Source: Polytrichum commune (taxonomy: Eukaryota; Streptophyta; Polytrichopsida; Polytrichales; Polytrichaceae). Taken from it: 64,000 nucleotides of DNA. Below are positions 56,867-64,000 of the stretch, one piece after another. The number at the start of each line of letters is the position of its first letter. The first letter of the stretch is position 1. A program made the position numbers and the translations under genes. The notes beneath the pieces are model-generated. The model was not told the DNA's origin, searched no databases, and saw only the letters and a program-made list of their open reading frames with translations. The DNA lies in assembly GCA_950295325.1 (NCBI GenBank), contig OX485809.1, positions 25,234,001-25,298,000 of the forward strand, written 5' to 3'.

Positions 56867-59800
56867 TGTGTCCAATGTGGCCAACCGGGCCACACGCGTC
56901 AATTTTGTAGAAGTGGACAAAACCGTGACCAAAGAGGAAACGGTAACCCACCTCAACAAAATCAACGAGGTCAAGCGCCACCTCACTGTGGAAATGGAAG
57001 CAATAGAGGACCACAACCTAGAGGGCAAGGTGGCCAAAATTTAGAGAAGAAGGAATTTCATCCCTTTTGTGGAAGGTGGCACGCTCAAGGACAATGTTGG
57101 TCCGAAGGTCAAGAGTTTAATTGTAGCAATTGTGGAGGAAGTCATCCCTCGGATACGTGTCGCCAACCGGACAAAATAATTAATGTCCCTTACCCGGTGG
57201 CTAATCCACAACAACAAGCAAGGGATAATATGCGAGGTGCTAGGCCACAAGGAGTACCGGCCAATGAACTTAGGCCACCTAAGTTATACTATGACCATAG
57301 TAATGCTAGGCAAACTTTTCATCCACCGGCGGGCTTGCAAACTACAACCGGTTACATTCCAATACAAAATAGACAAGGAGTTCCACCTAATGGTAGTAAC
57401 GGGAGACAAGCGCCTCCAACGGATCCGGGACCATCTAACTCCCAAGATGTTAGGTTCATGGATGGAGTGTTGGAGGCCACATGTGATGACATGCTTCCTC
57501 TCCCAACGAGAATTGGAGAGGAGCAAAGTCAATGGCCTCCTCACACCAATGCTATTACATATGAGTTAGTGAAGGGTAAGGGTGTGGTTGAAGAAGCACC
57601 TGCACTAGCGGTAACTACTAGGGCTAGGAGAGGGGATGCCTCGTTGGAGGTAGGAATAGGAGAGCAAGGAAATTACTCTTCGGATGAAGAGATTAATCTC
57701 TCCGAGTTGCATAGGGTAGCTAGAAGAGCTACTAAGGATGTGGAGAGGGAAAATATAATTTTACAAGATAGGGAGAGGACTAATGCGGTACATGACTTGG
57801 ATAATAGCGATGTGGGTGAATGGGAAGGACCGGGGGTTCCCGTAGACGAATTCGACGTAGTGGGTAATTCTAAGGTGGAAAGATCTACCGGGTACGACTT
57901 GTGGGCGGACCTTAGTACACTCAAGGCGGATATTACTTTCGGCCAACTATTGGAAATTTCACCCACGGCAAGGAAAACATTAAAGGAGGGAATGCCGGTA
58001 CACAAGAGGATGAGGAAGGTGAAAGCTAAAATAGCCGCTAGGATCCAATCACAAGGTGGAAGAGACGTGAAAGCTATAGAAATAGAAGTTGTTATAGTAG
58101 ATAAGGTGGTTCCTAATGTGCTAGTCGACGGAGGGAGTAGTCTAAATATACTACCGGAGGATACTATGAAAAAATTGGGACTTGGACTCACGGGGCCTTC
58201 ACCTTTGGTCATAAATATGGCAAATCAAAGTTCGACTACGCCTTTGGGGATGATCAAGGATTGTAGAATGACTACGGGAGGTGAGGAGTACTTGGTCACC
58301 TTCCATGTCATTAAAATGCACTCCAACAAGGACACCTTCCCCATTTTGCTAGGTAGGCCTTGGTTGCGGATGGCGAATGCTATGGTCAATTGGGGTGGAC
58401 CTAAACCATCCATCACTTATGGTCCGGAGGGTAATAGGGTCATAGTGTCCATTGGTTCATTAGAAGGATGGATGAAGAAGGAGATGTATTTGCCATTGGA
58501 GAAGGAAATTGATGACTTAAACGAGAATGAGATTGGCAAGGCATTGGTGGGAGTCGTCCATCCCGAAGGTCAAAGGGTTGTTATAGATTCGGGCTCGGGA
58601 AGTCTAGGTCCTAATTTTTACAATTATGGGGATAATGGGGATTATGCCCAATGGCTAAGGGAGTACCCCGAGTCCGAGGTTGATGTAATGGTTACATTTC
58701 ACCAAGTAGGCTTAGGGAGTGAATTTCCTAGTGTTAGTTTAGGAGAGGGCTCATTGTTGGAGCCATGTGAGGTGCTCACCGAGGAAGAGTGGATTAGCGG
58801 TGGGTTAACACCTTGGGTAGATGACGTGGAAGAGGGTGAGGTTAGTTTAATTCATGTAGATGGGACTCAAGAGGAGGATGTGATTATTGAGTCATCGAAA
58901 TTGGAGGAGCCTTTACATTTCAAGACCACGTCTACGGGGATAGTTGTAGGTCAAGATGTGAAAGATTACCCCAATGTGCCTTCCGATTGGTATCGGAACA
59001 AAGAGGAACAAGCACATGTGTCGGAAGCGGATTGGCGGTACGTGGATGTGAAATTAAAGAATGGAAAAACCCGACAAATGAAGATGGGCTCCAAATTGGG
59101 GGAGAAAGAGGTTAGGGAGTATAGCAATTTGGTGGATGAGTTTAGTGATACTTTTGCATGGTCCTACGATGAGCTTAAGGGAATTCCTAGGGAAATGGTA
59201 GAGCACCGGATTCCTTTAATTCCGGGGGCGAGGCCAATTAGACAAAAGGAGAGGAGGATGAATCCTCAATTGCAATTGTTGGTGAAAGCGGAATTGGAAA
59301 GGTTATTGAAGGCCGGGTTTATCAAGCCGGTGGAAATCACGGATTGGGTTTCTCCTATGGTCTTAGTAAAGAAAAAAAATGGAAAATTAAGGGTTTGTGT
59401 CGACTATAGGAAATTGAATTCGTGCACACAAAAGGATCACTTCCCCTTACCTTTTATCACCTTGTTGCTTGAGGAGGTTGGAGGTCATTCGCGATATACC
59501 TTTATGGATGGGTATGCGGGTTATAATCAAATTTCCATAGCCCTCCAAGATATCCATAAAACGGCTTTTACTACACCTTGGGGTACTTTTGTGTGGGTAG
59601 TGATGCCATTTGGGTTATGTAATGCCCCGGCTACTTTCCAACGATTAGTAATGTATATCTTCACCGACTTGTTGTTCAAATCCATGACCGTCTTTGTGGA
59701 CGATTTTAGCACACAAAGTAATGTGGATGATCACCTACATTGTGTTAGGGAGGCATTGGTTAGGTGTAGGAAGATGAGGTTAGCATTGAACCCGGATAAG

Positions 59801-61813
59801 ACATTTTTGGGAGTGAATAAGGGAGTGTTGTTGGGTTATGTTGTTAGTGAGAAAGGTAGAGAACCCGATCCGGATAAGATTGCGGCCATAAGCGACTTGG
59901 CAACTCCAACCAATTCCAAGGGGATCTCTAAGTTGTTAGGACATGTGGGATGGTACCGGGAACTTATTCCTAATTTTTCAAAGATAGCGGTGCCCATTAC
60001 CCATTTGCTCAAAAAGGATGTCAAATTCGAGTGGACGGATGCTTGTCAAAAAGCCTTTGAGGAATTGCGGGATAGGTTGAGCACCTATCCGGTGTTGATA
60101 CCACCCAATTGGGGTAAACCTTTTCACGTCTATTGTGATGCTAGTAATGTGGCAATAGGGAGTGCGCTTTGTCAAGCAACGGGAGAAAAAGAGAAGGATC
60201 AACCTATAGCTTATGCGAGTAAGCAATTGACCCCCGCCAAAAGAAACTACTCTACAACGGAGAGGGAGTGCCTAGCCATGGTGTTTTCCGTTAAAAAGTT
60301 TAGGCATTACCTCATGTGCAACCCGGTTGTATTTTTTGTTGACCACATGGCTATCAAGTATCTAATTAACAAGGCGGAGTTAAGTGGTAGGTTAGCTAGG
60401 TGGGTTTTGTTATTAGAAGAATTCGACTACACGGTGGAATATAAACCGGGTCGTATGCATTTACAAGCGGACCACTTGTCTAGGTTGTCGGAGGAGATAG
60501 GAAAAAATCCGGTAAATGATATGTTAGTAGATGATAGCCTCTTTGTGGTCACTTCTACACCGGAGTGGTATGCGGGCATAGTGGAATTTCTAACAACCCA
60601 CAAGTTGCCCAAAGAGTGGACAAAAGAAGAGAGAAGGAAGGTGAGGGTAAATAGTAGGCAATTTGTTGTAGTGGGCCATAGGTTGTTTAGAAGGGGGTCC
60701 GATGGTATTTTACGACGATGCGTGTCAAAAACGGAGGTTGAAGCGATTTTAATCGCTTGCCACGATAGCGCTTGCGGCGGTCACTTCTCGGGTCAACTCA
60801 CCGGGCAAAAAATACTTAGAGCGGGCTACTTTTGGCCTACACTATTTAAGGACGCCCATGACTATGTAAGGAAATGCGACGCTTGCCAACGGTATGCCCG
60901 AAACGACCTTAGAATGGAGATGCCTTTACATGTATCATTACCCTTAATTCCTTTCGAAAAATGGGGCATCGACTATGTGGGTGAGGTCCATCCCCAATCT
61001 TCAAAAGGAATGAAATATATTGTGGTGGCAACCGAGTACCTCACCAAGTGGGCGGAAGCCAAAGCGGTGAAGACCGACACGGCGGAACACGCGGCAACAT
61101 TTATGTACGAAAACATAATTTCGCGGTTCAGGGTGCCGAAGATCCTAGTAAGCGATAGGGGTACTCACTTTTTGAATGACTTAATTCGAGAGATGACAGA
61201 GAAATTTAAAATTGATCACCGGAAGACTACTCCCTACCACCCACAAACCAATGGACAAACGGAAAGGGTTAACGGAATTTTGGTGAGTATACTACGCAAG
61301 ACGGTTATAGACTCGAAGCGGGATTGGGATACGAAACTAACGGCGGCACTTTGGGCATACCGTACAACCTATAAGGTAACTACGCGTGCTACACCATTTT
61401 CCTTAGTCTATGGTCTTGAAGCGACACTACCAATCGAATATGAAGTCGAGTCACTTAGGGTGGCCGTAAGTACGAGACTTACCGAAAGTCAATCCTTACG
61501 AAATCGACTAACCGATTTGGAAGCACTTGACGAAGGGAGGAGAATGGCGGCTCAACATATTGAGGCAATCCAAAGAAGGAGAAAGATTACTTTCGACAAA
61601 CGACATAAGAGAAGGGCCCTAACACCGGGAATGATGGTCATGATTGAAGACGCACGAAAGCTTGAATTTCCGGCGAAATTCAATGCGGTATGGTTAGGAC
61701 CTTACCTTGTCTATGAGGTCTTTCCTAATAATTCAATTCAATTGGAAACGTTGAATGGTGAGCTCTTTCCTACCCGTACATCGGGAAGTAGATGTAAGGA
61801 GTACCGAGCTTGA
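56867..61813 (+). CDS. pol: Nucleocapsid zinc knuckles and Pol polyprotein, same frame as gag
   Basis: 1,648 codons open after the gag UAG, with no start codon of its own at the beginning, so expression needs readthrough or internal initiation. Order: CCHC zinc knuckle (56,867-56,908, C-x2-C-x4-H-x4-C); two further Cys/His clusters (57,068-57,097 and 57,122-57,160); a variable linker; an aspartic protease with VDGGSSLNIL (Asp codon 58,127); a reverse transcriptase with CVDYRKLN, MPFGLCNAPATFQR and the catalytic FVDD (59,693-59,704); RNase H with VYCDAS (Asp codon 60,137); and integrase. The integrase has an H-x6-H...C-x2-C finger followed by D-x60-D-x35-E (Asp 60,971, Asp 61,154, Glu 61,262) and a GPY-like C-terminus ending at 61,813. 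All catalytic residues are present. It copies element RNA to DNA and inserts it into the genome. It lacks a chromodomain. The protease DGG-type active site is a known variant in plant Ty3 elements. Confidence 0.95.
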   Translation, partial: CVQCGQPGHTRQFCRSGQNRDQRGNGNPPQQNQRGQAPPHCGNGSNRGPQPRGQGGQNLEKKEFHPFCGRWHAQGQCWSEGQEFNCSNCGGSHPSDTCRQPDKIINVPYPVANPQQQARDNMRGARPQGVPANELRPPKLYYDHSNARQTFHPPAGLQTTTGYIPIQNRQGVPPNGSNGRQAPPTDPGPSNSQDVRFMDGVLEATCDDMLPLPTRIGEEQSQWPPHTNAITYELVKGKGVVEEAPALAVTTRARRGDASLEVGIGEQGNYSSDEEINLSELHRVARRATKDVERENIILQDRERTNAVHDLDNSDVGEWEGPGVPVDEFDVVGNSKVERSTGYDLWADLSTLKADITFGQLLEISPTARKTLKEGMPVHKRMRKVKAKIAARIQSQGGRDVKAIEIEVVIVDKVVPNVLVDGGSSLNILPEDTMKKLGLGLTGPSPLVINMANQSSTTPLGMIKDCRMTTGGEEYLVTFHVIKMHSNKDTFPILLGRPWLRMANAMVNWGGPKPSITYGPEGNRVIVSIGSLEGWMKKEMYLPLEKEIDDLNENEIGKALVGVVHPEGQRVVIDSGSGSLGPNFYNYGDNGDYAQWLREYPESEVDVMVTFHQVGLGSEFPSVSLGEGSLLEPCEVLTEEEWISGGLTPWVDDVEEGEVSLIHVDGTQEEDVIIESSKLEEPLHFKTTSTGIVVGQDVKDYPNVPSDWYRNKEEQAHVSEADWRYVDVKLKNGKTRQMKMGSKLGEKEVREYSNLVDEFSDTFAWSYDELKGIPREMVEHRIPLIPGARPIRQKERRMNPQLQLLVKAELERLLKAGFIKPVEITDWVSPMVLVKKKNGKLRVCVDYRKLNSCTQKDHFPLPFITLLLEEVGGHSRYTFMDGYAGYNQISIALQDIHKTAFTTPWGTFVWVVMPFGLCNAPATFQRLVMYIFTDLLFKSMTVFVDDFSTQSNVDDHLHCVREALVRCRKMRLALNPDKTFLGVNKGVLLGYVVSEKGREPDPDKIAAISDLATPTNSKGISKLLGHVGWYRELIPNFSKIAVPITHLLKKDVKFEWTDACQKAFEELRDRLSTYPVLIPPNWGKPFHVYCDASNVAIGSALCQATGEKEKDQPIAYASKQLTPAKRNYSTTERECLAMVFSVKKFRHYLMCNPVVFFVDHMAIKYLINKAELSGRLARWVLLLEEFDYTVEYKPGRMHLQADHLSRLSEEIGKNPVNDMLVDDSLFVVTSTPEWYAGIVEFLTTHKLPKEWTKEERRKVRVNSRQFVVVGHRLFRRGSDGILRRCVSKTEVEAILIACHDSACGGHFSGQLTGQKILRAGYFWPTLFKDAHDYVRKCDACQRYARNDLRMEMPLHVSLPLIPFEKWGIDYVGEVHPQSSKGMKYIVVATEYLTKWAEAKAVKTDTAEHAATFMYENIISRFRVPKILVSDRGTHFLNDLIREMTEKFKIDHRKTTPYHPQTNGQTERVNGILVSILRKTVIDSKRDWDTKLTAALWAYRTTYKVTTRATPFSLVYGLEATLPIEYEVESLRVAVSTRLTESQSLRNRLTDLEALDEGRRMAAQHIEAIQRRRKITFDKRHKRRALTPGMMVMIEDARKLEFPAKFNAVWLGPYLVYEVFPNNSIQLETLNGELFPTRTSGSRCKEYRA

Positions 61814-61874
61814 CTAGGCAACTTACCCTTGGAGCAAGAGATGTTTGGATTCATCCCCCGATGGTCGCCAATTA
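61814..61874 (+). other. pol-3' LTR spacer without a normal polypurine tract
   Basis: Only 61 bp. The bases touching the 3' LTR are GGTCGCCAATTA rather than a purine run; the nearest purine-rich text is GGAGCAAGAGA at 61,831-61,841. The end CCAATTA|TGTGAG (61,868-61,880) is the exact inverse of CTCACA|TAATTGG at the 5' LTR/primer-site border (54,659-54,671). Confidence 0.85.
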
Positions 61875-63733
61875 TGTGAGCCCAAAAGGGTGCCCACATT
61901 TAGTCTTAGACCCTTGAAACGTTAGTTGATGCACTTTGAAGTAGCATGTTACTTCACAAAAATATAAAAAGAGTGAAATGTTAGTCTTAGAAGTACCATG
62001 TTGTAAGAGGCTAGGATGTGAGTTGTTATTGTGTTTTTACCTTCGGAAGGATTTGAGTGAATGAGGATAGGTAAGGAGAACTTGGATTGAGTAGTTAGTG
62101 AGTAGGCTAGTACAAATGGATGGAGACAACCAAAGTGACTCAAGAGGCAAGTGCATTCGAATTGGGATGAATGGAGGATCACATGGAGCGCACAAGTGGA
62201 CCACCTCATCATGGCCACTTAATGGGGAAGGCCCAAGGAAGAATGCAAGGTGGAGGATAAGCAAATTCTCAAAGCACCAATCAAATCACGAGTTAAGCAT
62301 CGTGGTTTGAATTAAGTGGTGAGCGACGATTTGGGAAAGTAAGGGGAGAAAGTTATGGCGGCGGAAAGCGAAGGAGGCTAAGTTTGGGTTGAAGCATCCC
62401 AAGTTTGGTAAAGTGTGGTAGGTAGAAAGCCAAGGCTAGTTAAATGTTCGAATTAGGATCCTTGTTGATCATTTGAGGGAGGAAGACTTAGAAGATAGGA
62501 TTGGCGCCTACTAAGTAGGAGGAAATCTCAAGGGCTTATCGTGAGCCTTGAGGGTGCTCACCCCCTCAAGCTTACTATATAATCCCTCATTCTTCCCTCA
62601 CTCATCCTCTCTTTCCTTTGTGCTCCAAGGCACCCCACGAGTTATAAGTGTGGGTGTGGGAAGCCATATTGGAGCACATGTGTGTGCTTAGTTTTTAGTT
62701 TGAGAGCCAAGGCTTGTTAGTCTTGAAGAGGGCTTGACCTCTTGGTAGAATTAGTGTTGACGTGAAGGATTTTAAAGTTAATTCATGATTCCAATTTGTG
62801 GTACTTAAAGTTCATGTTTTGAATACACGCGGTTGCAAGTTCCATGTTTAAGAGTTGAGCACTTGATGTTGTGATGAGTGCAAAAATATACTTGTGTGGA
62901 TTAGTTAGTCTTAGTGAAGTTAGGAAATTCTCTCTCCCCCTCTCCTCTCTAGGATTTTAGGATTTTAGGATTAGAGAAGAATTGTGTGATTAGAAAGGGG
63001 TTGTTAGTAGAATTAGGGAAATTAGGTAGGAAGATTAGTTAAGGGCTTGAATAATTAGTGAGGTAGTTGGGGATTACAACTACAAAGTTGTGGGTTTATG
63101 AAGGAGCTGGGTTTATGAAGGAGCTGGGTTTGTTTAGTTAGAAAGTAAAGAGCTGGGTTTATGAAGGAGCTGGGTTTGTTTAGTTAGAAAGTAAAGAGCT
63201 GGGTTTATGAAGGACCTGAGTTTGTTTAGTTAGAAGCTAAGGAGCTGGGTTCATGAAGGAGCTGGGTTTATGAAGGAGCTGGGTTTGTTTAGTTAGAAGC
63301 GAAAGAGCTGGGTTTATGAAGGAGCTAGGTTTATGTAATTAGAAAGTAAAGAGATGGGTTCATGAAGGAGCTTAGTAGATAGCCTACCTAATTAGCTCAT
63401 AGACAAGTAGTTAGTTACATTATGCTAGTTAGTGTTATGGTGGCTTTCACAAGTAAATGTATTTGAGATTGACTATAGAGAATAGTGTTCTTTTTTAACA
63501 CTTGCATCCTCTCTTTAAAAATAAACCGCGTGCACAAATTAATGGAGAATGTGGAGCACTCTCGCGATGGCAAGACAAAGGAAGCAAAGACCAAAGTTAA
63601 ATCCAAGACCACTTGAAGGGTGAACCTTGCACTATGGACTCATCCAAGTCCAAATCCAATACCGCGGAGGAATGTGAGCCCAAACCCACTACTCGGACTA
63701 CGGACGCTTAAGGGTGGGGGGTTTGGCCTCACA
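61875..63733 (+). repeat. 3' LTR
   Basis: Same length as the 5' LTR and matching it in every line compared, with a fixed offset of 9,069 bp. It carries the TATA box at 62,576-62,582, the minisatellite at 63,091-63,374 and AATAAA at 63,520-63,525, which would direct 3' end formation. Confidence 0.97.
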
Positions 63734-63738
63734 TATGT
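63734..63738. repeat. Right target site duplication TATGT
   Basis: Exact copy of 52,801-52,805, so the two LTRs belong to one insertion. Confidence 0.95.
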
Positions 63739-64000
63739 TTCCCCCTCTTTCCTCTCGGAATCCAACGGGACTTTGAGGAGGCCAAGTGGGGATTCCAAGG
63801 CGTGACACCATGTTATTCAAGTGCTTGGGCCCATATTTGCAATACGTCAAGGTGGCGCAAGCCCCTAAAATGCTTTCATCCACTTATCCAATCATTGCCA
63901 ACGTCGACCACCATATCCATGCTTGCATCACCTCATTATTTTCTATGGATTAAGTTGTAGAGATAAGTTATATTACCATTTGGCCAAAGCATACAACCAG
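63739..64000. other. Right flank, no gene seen
   Basis: Short stretch of moderately AT-rich DNA to the window end. Before the insertion it was contiguous with the sequence ending at 52,805. No feature was supported. Confidence 0.5.

Larger units (their letters stand above)
52806..63733 (+). mobile_element. Complete Ty3/gypsy LTR retrotransposon, non-chromoviral type
   Basis: A 10,928-bp element with 1,859-bp LTRs at 52,806-54,664 and 61,875-63,733, a perfect 5-bp target duplication TATGT (52,801-52,805 and 63,734-63,738), a primer-binding site, gag and pol. The pol order is protease, reverse transcriptase, RNase H, integrase, which is diagnostic of Ty3/gypsy. The protein ends shortly after the GPY-like part of integrase, without a chromodomain, so it belongs with the Tat/Athila-type and related non-chromoviral plant lineages. 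The LTRs have a constant offset of 9,069 bp and no difference in any line that I compared, so the insertion is very recent. The coding frame is intact apart from one UAG between gag and the zinc knuckle. Confidence 0.97.

Noticed and set aside
57183-58212. Frames of 128 and 179 codons overlapping pol
   Set aside because: Out-of-frame shadows of the pol reading frame.

Overview
This is a land-plant nuclear genome window, AT-rich and poor in genes. It carries spliced GT-AG genes, a canonical plant nuclear tRNA-Phe, a plant-specific HECATE-type bHLH transcription factor gene, plant-style Ty3/gypsy, CACTA and hAT elements, and many decayed tandem and dispersed repeats. The species cannot be fixed from sequence alone. 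The long N-terminus of the HEC-like protein and the non-chromoviral Ty3 element without a chromodomain would fit a fern, lycophyte, other non-seed plant or gymnosperm, but that is a weak inference.

Layout. Positions 1-22,300 are intergenic: a CACTA-type MITE (1968-2213), a 108-bp tandem duplication (4823-5038), a decayed hAT-like transposase (6361-6800, minus), two old tandem arrays (7.0-8.2 kb), two foldback elements (10,087-10,416 and 21,829-22,200), two SINE-like pieces and a non-autonomous hAT element with a perfect 8-bp target duplication (18,374-19,155). Next comes a decayed plus-strand reading frame (22,520-23,062). The one convincing host protein gene is a three-exon HEC-like bHLH gene on the minus strand (23,861-25,927), with a promoter candidate near 27,020-27,050.

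The interval 27.4-52.8 kb holds a LINE remnant (27.9-28.56 kb), an intact tRNA-Phe(GAA) (30,656-30,728), a minisatellite (31.38-31.71 kb), tandem arrays with units of about 355 bp (33.3-34.3 kb), exactly 442 bp (35.33-36.66 kb) and about 250 bp (49.25-50.8 kb), and two non-autonomous DNA elements (39,344-40,479 and 47,446-48,262). Several pairs of dispersed repeats link distant parts of the window.

The right end is a complete, very young Ty3/gypsy LTR retrotransposon (52,806-63,733; 10,928 bp). It has 1,859-bp LTRs that look identical wherever compared, TGTGAG/CTCACA ends and a TATGT target duplication. Gag and pol are one continuous reading frame broken only by a single in-frame UAG directly before the gag zinc knuckle. 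The sequence next to the 3' LTR mirrors the primer-binding-site border instead of forming a normal polypurine tract. These two points are the most unusual features here. I found no novel multi-gene system; apart from the bHLH gene and the tRNA, the window is a record of transposon turnover.
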